Below, one piece after another: positions 34,725-44,622 of a stretch of DNA of 64,000 nt. Position numbers and translations under genes: made by a program. Under the pieces are notes generated by a model. That model worked only from the letters and a program-made list of their open reading frames with translations. It made no database searches and was not told the DNA's origin. Every line of letters starts with the position of its first letter. Position 1 is the first letter of the stretch. Source of the DNA: Spirochaetota bacterium (GTDB lineage: Bacteria; Spirochaetota; UBA4802; JAGODF01); the NCBI GenBank assembly GCA_029974015.1, contig JARKUF010000027.1:62001-126000 (forward strand). Direction: 5' to 3'.

Positions 34725-37220
34725 TCACTTCTTCGGCTCCAGGACCAGCACGTCGATGTACTGTTTTGCGATGTTCTCCGATCTGAATGGCATCGGGTGG
34801 TTCTTCCCTTCCAGGAAGAGCGGTATCATATCGGCGTAGTGGGGGCTCGACGGGTTCCCCGACTGGCCGGGGACCGAAACGAAGGCCGCTGGTTCGGCAA
34901 GCCCGAAGTCCACCACCATTCGCATGGCGGGGATACACCATGTGTCGAAGTCCTGGCCCCAGGCGAATGTCGTTACATTGAGCGTGTGGACATCACCGCT
35001 CGCCGGATAAGGCCCACGGTTGAAGTAGCCGTGGAAGAAGCGCGTCTTCTTCGTGAAATCGTGCTTCCAGTGGTAGGTGTGGAGGCTTCCCCATTTCCAC
35101 TTCTTTGAGTCGCTCCCCATCCTGTCGGCGCATAAAACGATAGCACTGTCCAGGGCACGGGCGATCATGTCCACACGGGTTTCCCGTTCAGGGGTTTTCA
35201 CATCGTCGAAGAAAGGAGAGTCCTTTCTCACAAAAAGATGGTCCTCCGGAGCGGGATACGACATCATGTTCACGTCGATAAAGGCCTCCCAGAGAAGGCC
35301 CCCCTCGGGGCCCAGCTCGTCAAGGAAGGTGGCCCTGGTGAACTCGTGCATAAAAGCCCCGGCCACCGCGGCCCCGGCGGAATCTTTGTCCATCACGCAG
35401 TTGAATGCGGAAGGCGAAATGAGCTCCAGGGCCCGTGCTACCCTCTCTTTTCGGGCCCGGGTCCATTTCTTAGTAGCGGCATCAATCTCCCCCTGCATGC
35501 CTGGTTCAAATAGGAGCTTTTGGATTTTTTGCGCCATTGGGGAAAAGTGATCATGCTGCATTTTCATCATGTCCTCCATGGTGGCGCCTTTTTTCTTTCC
35601 CAGGATATGGGCCATGCGCTCCGCACGGTCAGGATGATACCAACTGGAGGTCATGTGGAGCGGATAACCCTTCGGGACCGTGCGGTTGTTAGCCGTGCCG
35701 AAGAAACCCTCCGGGGGATTGATGCGGTAGGGGTTCCGGTCCGTAGGAGCAAACCCGGTCCAGTCATATTCCCCACTCCATCCCGGTGAGGGGAAAAATC
35801 CCCTCCCCTTCTTCCGGAGAGGGAAAGCCCCGGTGACCTGCCAGGCGATGTTGTCCCGATCACCGTAGACGATATTGAGATAGATGCCCTCCACCATCTG
35901 CAGCGCCCTGCGGGCCTGGGCCATGCCGGAAACGCTCCCCATTCGGTAGAACCCTTCGAAGGTACGGGCCCCGCCCTCGACAGCATAGGCGATGGCGATG
36001 CCGTACTTTGAACTCATCGGCAGGGGTTGGATGGGGAGCTCAGGAGGAAAGGGCATCGCTCGCAGGGAGGCATTGAAGAGGGGGCCATGTACTGTTTCTT
36101 CTATCAGCCTCGTCACTGTTTTTCCGCCCTTCATCCTGAACTCTTCCTTTCTTTCCTTCACGGGGACCCATTCCCCCCTGTAGAGGTACCGGGTTTTGCC
36201 GTCAACGGTGTCGAGTTTTTCGATGAACACATCCTGGCTGTCCGCCATCACCATGGTGGCGCCCCAGGCTATCTTCCCGTTAAATCCAAGTGCAACAACG
36301 GGAATTCCCGGGACGGTGACCCCGGCGGCATCATAGGTGGGGCATTTTAAATGCATTAGCATCCAGGAGTTGGGAATCATGAGGGCCAGGTGCGTGTCAT
36401 TGCAGACGATGGACTTTCCGCTCCCTGTGCGGCTTCCGGCAAGCGCCCAGTTGTTCGAAGCCGGTGTCCCCAGGGGCGTCACTCCTTTCAGGCGACGCCG
36501 AAGGTCCAAAAGGGCCGTCCTGACATTACCGTCCAAAAGCTCACGATGGGGAATTTCCGCCAGGGCCCTGGCGTCCTCCAGGGGGAGGTCTTCATCGGGA
36601 TAGACCGGAAACAGCATGGCGGCCTTATCGTATCCCAGCTCGCCTGCCAGAATAAGGTAATCCAGCTCTTCGATAAAGTTGAAAGAGACGTTCATGTTGA
36701 GCATGGCGAACACATAGAGAGTGTCCGCCGGACGCCACGGCCCGGGGCGGTATCCGGTAAGAACAAACTCGGCGGGAAGTTCCGGATTGTGTTCCATGTA
36801 GGCATTTACTCCCTTCGCATAGCTTTCGAGGACCGAAAGGAGCTTTCTGTCGAGCTTCGAAAGCTCGCCCTCCAGCTTCTCCTTCGCGCCGATGGACCGC
36901 ATAAAGACGTCTATCCCAAGCATCTCCTCGCCGGCGACCTCAGCAAGACGCCCCTGCATGATCATCGTCATTGCGTACATCTGCCAGAGACGGTCCGCGG
37001 CGGAGGCATATCCCGAGCCGAAGAAGAGGTCTTCCTCGTTTTCCGCCTCCACCACGGGAATCCCCAGTGAATCGCGTCGTATTGTCACAGGGCCTCTTAT
37101 GCCCTTCAGGGTCACCGTGCCCTTGGTCCCCGGGATGGAGCGGGCAAATTTATTCTGGAAGTAAGAACAGCCTCCGGTAAAGGCAAGAAAAAGGAGGGCG
37201 ATACATGTCGCTTTCTTCAT
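34725..37220 (-). CDS. Penicillin-acylase-family Ntn hydrolase (lipoprotein)
   Basis: This 831-residue precursor has a lipoprotein signal (CIALLFLAFTGGC, lipobox TGGC). The alpha region contains DSLGIPVVEAENEEDLFFGSGYASAADRLWQM. After a spacer, the catalytic Ser opens the beta chain in GTPASNNWALAGSRTGSGK (Ser about 255), which becomes N-terminal by self-cleavage. FNGKIAWGATM and FGTANNR follow. The family hydrolyses amide bonds in beta-lactams, acyl-homoserine lactones or fatty-acyl amides; natural substrates vary, and quorum-signal degradation is one possibility. The anchored lipoprotein places the enzyme in the periplasm. Repeat R6 is 26 bp upstream, and the neighbouring lipase and PlsB-like acyltransferase genes lie further upstream on the same strand. 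Confidence 0.88.
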   Translation of the reverse strand: MKKATCIALLFLAFTGGCSYFQNKFARSIPGTKGTVTLKGIRGPVTIRRDSLGIPVVEAENEEDLFFGSGYASAADRLWQMYAMTMIMQGRLAEVAGEEMLGIDVFMRSIGAKEKLEGELSKLDRKLLSVLESYAKGVNAYMEHNPELPAEFVLTGYRPGPWRPADTLYVFAMLNMNVSFNFIEELDYLILAGELGYDKAAMLFPVYPDEDLPLEDARALAEIPHRELLDGNVRTALLDLRRRLKGVTPLGTPASNNWALAGSRTGSGKSIVCNDTHLALMIPNSWMLMHLKCPTYDAAGVTVPGIPVVALGFNGKIAWGATMVMADSQDVFIEKLDTVDGKTRYLYRGEWVPVKERKEEFRMKGGKTVTRLIEETVHGPLFNASLRAMPFPPELPIQPLPMSSKYGIAIAYAVEGGARTFEGFYRMGSVSGMAQARRALQMVEGIYLNIVYGDRDNIAWQVTGAFPLRKKGRGFFPSPGWSGEYDWTGFAPTDRNPYRINPPEGFFGTANNRTVPKGYPLHMTSSWYHPDRAERMAHILGKKKGATMEDMMKMQHDHFSPMAQKIQKLLFEPGMQGEIDAATKKWTRARKERVARALELISPSAFNCVMDKDSAGAAVAGAFMHEFTRATFLDELGPEGGLLWEAFIDVNMMSYPAPEDHLFVRKDSPFFDDVKTPERETRVDMIARALDSAIVLCADRMGSDSKKWKWGSLHTYHWKHDFTKKTRFFHGYFNRGPYPASGDVHTLNVTTFAWGQDFDTWCIPAMRMVVDFGLAEPAAFVSVPGQSGNPSSPHYADMIPLFLEGKNHPMPFRSENIAKQYIDVLVLEPKK

Positions 37221-37245
37221 GATGTGACCTCTTCGATTGTCAGCA

Positions 37246-37350
37246 GGGGACCTTGAAAAAATTAAAGGGCAAATTCAGAAGTCAGGTTTTTTCCCCCGCC
37301 GAATGCGGGCGGGAAAACCTGGTTTTTGTGACTGCCCTCAATTTTTTAGG
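37246..37350 (+). repeat. Dispersed palindromic repeat, copy R6 (whole-length inverted repeat)
   Basis: GGGGACCTTGAAAAAATTAA and GGGCA on the left, central hairpin CAGGTTTTTTCCCCCGCC/GCGGGCGGGAAAACCTG (37283-37321), then TTTTTGTGACTGCCCTCAAT and TTTTTAGG on the right. The left and right arms are also inverted relative to each other, so the entire copy can fold as one long stem of about 100 nt, like a miniature transposon (MITE). Confidence 0.88.
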
Positions 37351-37442
37351 ACTTCCCTCAGTTTTCTCCGCCTCATACTTCACAGTGTATGCCATGGGCC
37401 CTGGAACGGCGGACACAACACACCGGCGCCGCATTCCCGCAA

Positions 37443-38189
37443 TCAACGCAGGAACGTCCCCCCTTCGAGGAACGCTATCACATTGTCGACGACCTTCTGT
37501 TGCATCAGGAGCATGGAGTGCTGGCCCTTCACCTGGATGAAGTCTTTCATCCCCTCAAGCTTTGTCTCGTCCACTGTAATGGTGCCGTCATCATCCCCCT
37601 TAAGAAGGGGATTGATACCGAACCAGGTGCCGGACCCCCCGGCGATGACGCCAAATTCGCAGGGAGGAGGCGCCATGATCTTCGGGATGGTCTTCTCCAC
37701 GTCCTGGACCTTTTCTCCGGCAATCCCCATAGCCCAGCGGTAAAGGGGCAGTTTCCCAAGGATGCGGGCCCACTCGGACCCCTTGTTGGGCGGAGCTATC
37801 ATCACGAAGCGTCCTATCTTTTTCACCCTGTGATGCGCGAGATAATAGCGCACCACGATGGTGCCAAAGCTGTGTGTGACGAAACTGACCGATTCCACGT
37901 CGCGCCCCATCACCTTTCCTATCTCACGATGGAGCCTCTTCGTCACGGCCTTCATCGGCTCGTGGCGGCTGTCGTAATTGAAGTTATGAGTAAAAAAGCC
38001 CCTTTCCCGAAGGGCTGCCTCTATCTTACCCATGGAGGAGGCGCTTCTAAGGACCCCGTGCACCAGAAAGACCCACCGCTCCTTTCCCCCTCCCGCCTTG
38101 CGTGTCGGGATTTTTTTTGATGGCGCCATGGAGAAGATGATCGCCGCGATGGCGGCGCATGTCAATACAATTAAAGCGCCGCGCAGCAT
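37443..38189 (-). CDS. Alpha/beta hydrolase (lipase-like), membrane-anchored
   Basis: This 248-residue protein begins with a hydrophobic N-terminal helix (ALIVLTCAAIAAIIFSM), then an alpha/beta hydrolase core: WVFLVHGVLRSASSM (oxyanion HG), SFVTHSFGTIVVRYYL with the nucleophile Ser in HSFG, and possible Asp/His in the C-terminal third (VKGQHSMLL). It resembles triacylglycerol-lipase/PGAP1-like proteins. It is probably anchored in the inner membrane facing the periplasm. The gene follows the PlsB-like gene by 1 bp, so the two may be coupled in phospholipid turnover. Substrate not determined. Confidence 0.8.
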   Translation of the reverse strand: MLRGALIVLTCAAIAAIIFSMAPSKKIPTRKAGGGKERWVFLVHGVLRSASSMGKIEAALRERGFFTHNFNYDSRHEPMKAVTKRLHREIGKVMGRDVESVSFVTHSFGTIVVRYYLAHHRVKKIGRFVMIAPPNKGSEWARILGKLPLYRWAMGIAGEKVQDVEKTIPKIMAPPPCEFGVIAGGSGTWFGINPLLKGDDDGTITVDETKLEGMKDFIQVKGQHSMLLMQQKVVDNVIAFLEGGTFLR

Positions 38190-38190
38190 G

Positions 38191-39705
38191 TCATCCCAGA
38201 AGATGGCCGAGTGAATTGGCGTAATACTGGAGGTAGGGCATTTTTGCGGGGTTCACAATGACGACGTCCCCCCGAACTTTGACGATGCGCCTCCTTCCCA
38301 GGATGTCCAGGGCCATATCGGCCATTTTCTTCGCCTCGTTCACGTCGAGGAACTCCTCTTCAAAGGACACGAGCTCCTTCTGGCGGTCGGCCTTTTCTAC
38401 ATCGAGGCGCAGGAAGGCCTCCGTGGTGCCCTGGAAGGCCCTGCCGATTACGATGCGGCGGCGGTCCGCCTTAAGGCGGGCCTTCAGGCGGGCCATATCC
38501 CGGACAAGTTCGCTTTTCGCGAAATTCCATTTCCCCATCCCCACAATGGCGTAAGCGGCAAGGCAGACCGGCGTCACCGGGATGACATCGCCGATGCGGT
38601 CCATGAGATGGTCCGCAAACTTCTTCACGATGGACAGGCGGTCGCGCCGGTCCATGTTAAAAAAACTTTTCTTTTGCTTTTTTAGAAATTCGGAAACCGA
38701 CACCGGATCGCCAAAGCTCACACTTGCGTAACCATGCTGTTTTAACCGGCCCGTGAGCCACCGCGCCGTATTGGCCAAAAGCATGTACGGCGCCTTGACG
38801 AAGATGCGGAACATAGAGGCGATATTGTCCCGAAAGCCGCTCTTTTCCCGGTTTTTTTTCCATTCGTCTATAAGGGAGCGGTCCTCAAGGACCCAGTCGT
38901 AATTGATCCCCACCGGGACGAAAATGACGTCCCCCCTGAATTCCGGGTTTTTTTTAATCTTCATGATATAGTCGATAACGCCTATCTTCGTGTCCCGGAA
39001 CCGCCCGTCCCGGGTGAGGCCCCCTTCGATGAAAATCCCCTGGGTGACCCCCTGGAGGCTGATAAGCTGGATATACCTTTCCAGGACCGTGTGGTACAGG
39101 TCCTCCCGGTAACGACGGCGGAGAAAATAGGCGCCGAAGGACTTGAAGATGTACTCAAGCGGCCACACCCGGGCCCACTCCCCCACGGCGTAGCTGATGG
39201 AGATGTTCTTCGCCAGCATGTACGCCACCAGGACATAGTCCACATTGCTCCTGTGGTTCATCACAAAAACAACGGCGTGGTGCTCTGGTATGTTTTTCAG
39301 CTTCTCGGCATTTTCGCGGTCAATCACCACTTCGTAGATGAAATTTAGCATGGTGTTGGCTATCCACCAGCCGATCTTGTAATACGACAGGAGATTGAAA
39401 AAAGGGACTATCTCCTCAATATACTCATCCACCCGGTCCTCGGCGTCCTCGATCCTCGTGTTCCGCTCCCGGGCGTACTCCAGCATCGCCTTATGTATTT
39501 CCACATCGTTCATCAGTTCTTTTTTCACGATGAACTTGTTCATGAACTTGAAGCGGTCGAGCTTGATCCTGTTTTCCCGGATATACCGGATTGCGGAACG
39601 GGAAACGCGCCGCACGATTTTCTCCTTCACGACGGCGCGTAGGGCCTCGTAGAGGAGGACGGCCCCCAGGGCCATGAGGAGGTATTTCAGGACCAACAAT
39701 GCCAT
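38191..39705 (-). CDS. PlsB-like glycerol-3-phosphate acyltransferase
   Basis: This 504-residue protein has an N-terminal hydrophobic helix (LVLKYLLMALGAVLLYEAL). Its acyltransferase domain carries VMNHRSNVDYVL (HX4D at residues 151-156), a further block GAYFLRRRYREDLY, and FIEGGLTRDGR. These match the PlsB/GPAT (LPLAT) family, which puts the first fatty acid on glycerol-3-phosphate for phospholipid synthesis. Length is shorter than E. coli PlsB (about 800) but typical for bacterial relatives. It could instead acylate a related glycerol derivative. It is the first of a gene pair with the lipase-like gene. No obvious promoter was recognised. Confidence 0.85.
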   Translation of the reverse strand: MALLVLKYLLMALGAVLLYEALRAVVKEKIVRRVSRSAIRYIRENRIKLDRFKFMNKFIVKKELMNDVEIHKAMLEYARERNTRIEDAEDRVDEYIEEIVPFFNLLSYYKIGWWIANTMLNFIYEVVIDRENAEKLKNIPEHHAVVFVMNHRSNVDYVLVAYMLAKNISISYAVGEWARVWPLEYIFKSFGAYFLRRRYREDLYHTVLERYIQLISLQGVTQGIFIEGGLTRDGRFRDTKIGVIDYIMKIKKNPEFRGDVIFVPVGINYDWVLEDRSLIDEWKKNREKSGFRDNIASMFRIFVKAPYMLLANTARWLTGRLKQHGYASVSFGDPVSVSEFLKKQKKSFFNMDRRDRLSIVKKFADHLMDRIGDVIPVTPVCLAAYAIVGMGKWNFAKSELVRDMARLKARLKADRRRIVIGRAFQGTTEAFLRLDVEKADRQKELVSFEEEFLDVNEAKKMADMALDILGRRRIVKVRGDVVIVNPAKMPYLQYYANSLGHLLG

Positions 39706-39820
39706 GTCTCAGTATGCCATATCATCCGAAGTATGGGGATCCCTGGTCATACGCCATCTTCCGCGAAAAGTCAAGTAAAAGAGCGGAAAGAGAGGCGAAT
39801 CCAATCAGTTGAAAAATTCA

Positions 39821-39849
39821 TTGACAGAGGACCTCAAAGGGCATAAAAT
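39821..39849 (+). promoter_or_regulatory. Strong sigma70-like promoter for the hybrid kinase
   Basis: TTGACA (39821-39826), 17 bp, TAAAAT (39844-39849). Expected start about 39856, leaving a leader of only about 17 nt before ATG 39873 and no clear ribosome-binding site, so initiation is almost leaderless. Confidence 0.75.
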
Positions 39850-39872
39850 CGTCATTTGCACGAGAACCGCCC

Positions 39873-42524
39873 ATGGCAAAAATTTCAGATATATTCCTCG
39901 GGCGCGGCCTGGCGGGCCTTCCAGGGGAGGCAGTGAAGGCCCGACGACTTTACTTCGTCAACTGGATGCTCATCGCCGTCTATATTCTTCTCTGGGCCAC
40001 GAACCTCCTTTCCGGAGCACTGTACATGGCGGTCCTTCCAACCGTCTGCGCGGCCCTTACGGCGCTTTCACAATTTCTAATCATCAGGGGCAGTCACAGA
40101 ACGGCCGCATGGATTTCCCTGGGCGCCTTCGGCACGGCCATGGGCATCGGCCTTTTCCTGGGCCGGGAGGCCACGGATGCCGCCATGCTTTTCCGTGGAG
40201 CCCTCTCCTTCTTTTTCCTCATTGCGGCTGCGCCCCTTGTTTCAACTGAGAGGCTTATTTCCCTTAAAATGGCGGCCATCACCATGGCGCTCCTCGGCGC
40301 CGCCTATGCAGTACGCATCCTTCCCGCCCGAGGCCCCCTTATGGAAACCGGGAGAGCGGAAACAACCGATATCGTCCTCGCCCTGTCCGTGGCCTCACTG
40401 ATAGCCATGCTGGCCCTTCTTTCCCGAAAGCAAAACCCGGGCGATGTTGAGCTTCTCACCAACACCCGGCGTAAAGGACCCGATGAAACCCTGCTCCGCC
40501 GGCATGATATTGCCGTCGCCCTCGTCGCCACGGCGGACTATCAGGAGGCAATGGACATCATAATGAATGCCGCCATGGAAGTCGACGGTGTTGACAGCGG
40601 CGGAATTTATATCAGAAATGCGGTGACGGGCATCATGACTCTGAGGGCTCACAGGGGATTGAGCTCACGCTTCGTCGAATCCGCCTCTGTGATGCCCCCC
40701 GACTCATCTCCGATGAACGTGATCGGCGAAAAAAAACCGGCCTTCACCAACTCCCGTAACATCCTTGAATTCCTGGACGAGCCCATATCCGGCGCATTGT
40801 CCGCCGAAGAGCTTGAAGCCCTGGCGGCAATACCCATCTTCCATGAAGGCGAAATAGTGGGAGCGTTGAACTGCGCCTCCCATGTGCTGAAAGAATTTTC
40901 AGAGGATACTCGCCTCGCTCTCAGCACCCTTGCAGCCATGGCAGGCCCCGTGATGTACCAGCTCAGGGCCGCTGAGGCCCTTCGAGAGAGCGAAAAAAAG
41001 TATCGGGAACTGGTTGAAAAAGGCAATAATCTCATTTTTACCACGGACGGACAGGGCTATTTCACATATATCAGCCCTTTCATCCTCGGCCTCGCGGGAT
41101 ACGAGCCGGAAGAAGTCATTGGAAAACCATTCTCGGATTTCGTGTACAGCGAAGACCTGGCGCGCATTACTGCGAAATATCAAGAGCTCTTTAAGGGTGT
41201 ATACAGCCCCGACGAATACAGGGTCGTCACCAAAAGCGGAGGGGTCAGATGGATCCTTTCCAACAGCCAGGCCATCATGGAAGACGGAAAGTTAACGGGG
41301 ATCGTAGGCATGTTTACGGATATTACGGAACGCCGGAACGCCGAGGAGGAACGCCTGGAGATGGAACGCCGCCTTCTCCACGCCCAGAAGCTGGAAAGCC
41401 TCGGGGTCCTCACCGGCGGCATTGCCCACGACTTCAACAATCTCCTCATGGCGATGATGGGAAACCTTGAACTCGCCTCTTTCCACATAGACCCGAAATC
41501 AGAAGGGAAGCCCTTCATGGACGAAGCGGTGCTGGCGTCGCGCCGCGCGGCGGACCTCATTAAACAAATGCTGGCCTATTCAGGACGGGTGGCGGGCGAA
41601 TTCAAACTGATACGCCTCAACGATGTCGTGGAGGAAATCACTACCCTCATTCGTTCTTCCGTGACTCGAAAGGCCGTTCTAAAAATGCGCCTGGAAAAAG
41701 ACCCCGTCTCGGTCAAGGCGGACCCAACGCAAATCCAGCAGATTGTCATGAACCTGATCGTTAACGCTTCCGAAGCTCTGGACGAGGAAACCGGGTCTGT
41801 CACCATTGCCGTGGGGGACCTGGAGTGTGACGCCGAGTATCTTGCCGGAAGCTACCTCAAAGAAAAACCTTCACCGGGCCGATATGCATATGTGGAAGTG
41901 GCGGACACGGGACATGGCATGGACAAAGACACCCTCAGCCGCCTCTTTGATCCTTTCTTTACCACAAAATTCGCCGGACGCGGGCTCGGCATGGCGGCGG
42001 TCCTCGGCATAGTGAAAGGCCATGGAGGGGCCTTCATGGTTGACAGCACCCCTGGGGCCGGGACGACGGTACGGGTCCTCTTCCCCGCTGCCGCGGAAGA
42101 TATGGAATCGCCTGTCGATTCCGTAATGGAGGAGAGGAACGAAGCCGCTTCATCCCAGGCTACCGTCCTTCTCGTGGACGACGACCCGATGGTCCTCACA
42201 ACGACCAATGCCATGCTGAGGCGCATGGGATTCGAGACCATCGTCGCAGCCAGAGGCCGTGATGCTCTGAACATGCTCCGCTCAGGGCCGCCGGTGGACT
42301 GCGCAATCATAGACCTCACCATGCCGGACATCGACGGATGTGAAACGGCCTCAGAGATAAAAAAAATACTGCCTTCGATTCCAATAATCCTTTCCAGCGG
42401 CTATCCAAGGGAAGAGGTCCTTATGCAAGATGGGAAATGCGGCTCCGACGGCTTCATCCAAAAGCCATACCGTCTCGAAGCATTGAAAAAGGAAATTGCC
42501 CGCGTGCTTAAAAGAAACCAATAA
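39873..42524 (+). CDS. Hybrid sensor histidine kinase with receiver
   Basis: This 883-residue inner-membrane protein has about six N-terminal membrane helices (residues about 25-190), a GAF domain (about 210-360) and a PAS domain (about 370-490). The kinase core has GGIAHDFNNLLMAMM (H519) with MNLIVNASEALDE, VADTGHGMDKD and GRGLGMAAVLGIVKGHGG. A C-terminal receiver follows (LLVDDDPMVL acidic pair, phospho-Asp in CAIIDLTMPDIDG, QKPYRLE lysine). The HDFNN H-box places it in the subgroup common in deltaproteobacteria and spirochaetes. Ligand and output are unknown. It has its own strong promoter and lies alone, with the PEPCK gene about 230 bp away. Confidence 0.92.
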   Translation: MAKISDIFLGRGLAGLPGEAVKARRLYFVNWMLIAVYILLWATNLLSGALYMAVLPTVCAALTALSQFLIIRGSHRTAAWISLGAFGTAMGIGLFLGREATDAAMLFRGALSFFFLIAAAPLVSTERLISLKMAAITMALLGAAYAVRILPARGPLMETGRAETTDIVLALSVASLIAMLALLSRKQNPGDVELLTNTRRKGPDETLLRRHDIAVALVATADYQEAMDIIMNAAMEVDGVDSGGIYIRNAVTGIMTLRAHRGLSSRFVESASVMPPDSSPMNVIGEKKPAFTNSRNILEFLDEPISGALSAEELEALAAIPIFHEGEIVGALNCASHVLKEFSEDTRLALSTLAAMAGPVMYQLRAAEALRESEKKYRELVEKGNNLIFTTDGQGYFTYISPFILGLAGYEPEEVIGKPFSDFVYSEDLARITAKYQELFKGVYSPDEYRVVTKSGGVRWILSNSQAIMEDGKLTGIVGMFTDITERRNAEEERLEMERRLLHAQKLESLGVLTGGIAHDFNNLLMAMMGNLELASFHIDPKSEGKPFMDEAVLASRRAADLIKQMLAYSGRVAGEFKLIRLNDVVEEITTLIRSSVTRKAVLKMRLEKDPVSVKADPTQIQQIVMNLIVNASEALDEETGSVTIAVGDLECDAEYLAGSYLKEKPSPGRYAYVEVADTGHGMDKDTLSRLFDPFFTTKFAGRGLGMAAVLGIVKGHGGAFMVDSTPGAGTTVRVLFPAAAEDMESPVDSVMEERNEAASSQATVLLVDDDPMVLTTTNAMLRRMGFETIVAARGRDALNMLRSGPPVDCAIIDLTMPDIDGCETASEIKKILPSIPIILSSGYPREEVLMQDGKCGSDGFIQKPYRLEALKKEIARVLKRNQ

Positions 42525-42752
42525 GCGGACCCATTCCATATCTCCTGATCAGGAGCAAAACTGAATTAACTAAAGCCCGGTTAGACCCTTATCCGAAAAA
42601 AATTCCGGCCAGCATTTCCTCACATCGATAGATACAAAATGAATCTTTTGCTTGACGGTAACCCCTCTCTTTTTTAACAGTGTCACCCGGGGCCTGAAGC
42701 GCATGGTACAAGCTTAAAATGGCCCTCCCGAACCCACAGCAGGAGAAGGGTG

Positions 42753-44555
42753 ATGACCAAACACGCAAAGCTGCACGCATGGGTCGAAGAGATCGCCGCC
42801 ATGACGACCCCCGACACCGTCCACTGGTGCGACGGATCAAAGGAAGAATACGACCGCCTTGTGCGTATTATGGTCGATGAGGGGCTGGCCACACCGCTGA
42901 GCGGCAATAAGCTCCCGGGCTGCATCCTTTTCCGGTCCGACCCCTCCGATGTCGCCAGGGTGGAAAACCGCACCTACATTGCCTCCAGAACGAAAGACGA
43001 AGCGGGCCCAACCAACAATTGGATCGACCCCATTGAACTGAAAAACACCATGCGGGGCCTCTACAGGGGGTGCATGAAGGGGCGCACCCTCTATGTGATC
43101 CCCTTCAGCATGGGCCCCGTGGGGTCCCCCATATCGAAGATAGGCATCGAAATTACCGACTCCCCCTATGTGGTGGTAAACATGCACATCATGACAAGGG
43201 TGGGGGCCGAAGTCCTGGAGGTATTAGGAGAAAACGGGGAATTCATCCAGTGCCTCCACTCTGTGGGTAAACCCCTGGGAGACGGCGAAAGCGACAATGG
43301 CTACTGGCCCTGCGCCCCCCTGGAAAAAAAATATATCTCCCATTTCCCGGAAGAGCGCACCATCTGGTCCTTCGGCTCCGGATACGGCGGGAACGCCCTC
43401 CTGGGGAAGAAATGCCTGTCCCTCCGAATCGCCTCCGTGATCGCCCGCGACGAGGGATGGCTCGCCGAACACATGTTGATTCTCGGAGTCACCAATCCAG
43501 AAGGTGAAAAAAAATACATAGCAGGGGCCTTCCCCTCGGCCTGCGGAAAAACCAACCTGGCCATGCTCATCCCTCCCATCCCCGGATGGAAGGTGGAGAG
43601 TGTGGGGGACGATATAGCATGGATGAAGTTCGGGAAGGACGGGCGTCTTTACGCCATCAACCCGGAAGCGGGGTTTTTCGGAGTTGCCCCCGGCACTTCC
43701 ATGGAATCGAACCCCAATGCCATGAAAACGATAGACCGCAACACTGTCTACACCAATGTGGCCCTCACGGAGGACGGAGACGTGTGGTGGGAGGGAATAG
43801 GATATGACGCCCCGGGAAAACTCATCGACTGGACAGGCAAGGAGTGGGAGGCCGGACGGTCCGAAGGGCCGGCGGCGCATCCCAATTCCCGCTTCACCGC
43901 CCCGGCGAAGCAATGCCCGGCCATCGACCCCTTCTGGGAGGACCCGTCGGGAGTGCCCATCTCGGCCATCCTATTCGGCGGACGCAGGCCCACCACGGTG
44001 CCCCTGGTGCACCAGGCCTTCGACTGGAACCACGGTGTTTTCCTGGCCTCCAACATTGGTTCCGAGGTGACCGCGGCGGCGCTGGACCTCACGGCCGGCA
44101 CAGTACGCCGGGACCCCATGGCAATGCTTCCCTTTTGCGGCTACCACATGGGAGACTACCTTAAACACTGGATATCGATGGGCGGGAAAACGGCGGCCGA
44201 AAAGCTCCCGAAAATTTTTTACGTCAACTGGTTCCGCAAAGCCGCCGACGGCAAATGGCTCTGGCCCGGATACGGGGAGAACAGCCGCGTTCTCAAGTGG
44301 GTCTTCGAACGCTGCGCCGGCACCGGGAAGGCCGTGGAAACGGAACTCGGATACATGCCCACGGTCGACGCGATCGACCGGACGGGCCTTCCCGGACTTT
44401 CCGATGCCGATATGAAAGAGCTCCTGAGGGTGGACCGTGAGGCCTGGCTCAGAGAAGCGGAACTTATCCGCGAGAACTACGCCCTGTTCGGCGATCGTTT
44501 GCCGAAGGAACTGCTAGAACAGCTTGAGGCCCTGGAAAAGCGCCTGGGGAAATAA
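42753..44555 (+). CDS. pckG: Phosphoenolpyruvate carboxykinase (GTP)
   Basis: PckG converts oxaloacetate and GTP to PEP, CO2 and GDP, the committing step of gluconeogenesis, or runs in reverse anaplerotically. About 600 residues matches the GTP form. The kinase loop is [13 protein letters not shown] at about residue 263, with [21 protein letters not shown] before it and DDIAWMKFG after. The ORF track starts with GTG at 42750; the ATG at 42753 has AGGAG at a good distance and is preferred. A possible promoter with TTGACG (42652-42657) and a weak TTAACA -10 lies upstream. The MBL-fold gene follows convergently. Confidence 0.95.
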   Translation: MTKHAKLHAWVEEIAAMTTPDTVHWCDGSKEEYDRLVRIMVDEGLATPLSGNKLPGCILFRSDPSDVARVENRTYIASRTKDEAGPTNNWIDPIELKNTMRGLYRGCMKGRTLYVIPFSMGPVGSPISKIGIEITDSPYVVVNMHIMTRVGAEVLEVLGENGEFIQCLHSVGKPLGDGESDNGYWPCAPLEKKYISHFPEERTIWSFGSGYGGNALLGKKCLSLRIASVIARDEGWLAEHMLILGVTNPEGEKKYIAGAFPSACGKTNLAMLIPPIPGWKVESVGDDIAWMKFGKDGRLYAINPEAGFFGVAPGTSMESNPNAMKTIDRNTVYTNVALTEDGDVWWEGIGYDAPGKLIDWTGKEWEAGRSEGPAAHPNSRFTAPAKQCPAIDPFWEDPSGVPISAILFGGRRPTTVPLVHQAFDWNHGVFLASNIGSEVTAAALDLTAGTVRRDPMAMLPFCGYHMGDYLKHWISMGGKTAAEKLPKIFYVNWFRKAADGKWLWPGYGENSRVLKWVFERCAGTGKAVETELGYMPTVDAIDRTGLPGLSDADMKELLRVDREAWLREAELIRENYALFGDRLPKELLEQLEALEKRLGK

Positions 44556-44622
44556 CCCCCTCTCTCGCTCGGAGCGCTCTGGAAACGGACGGCATTAACC
44601 GCCCCGCTTTGCCCCGCGGGTA

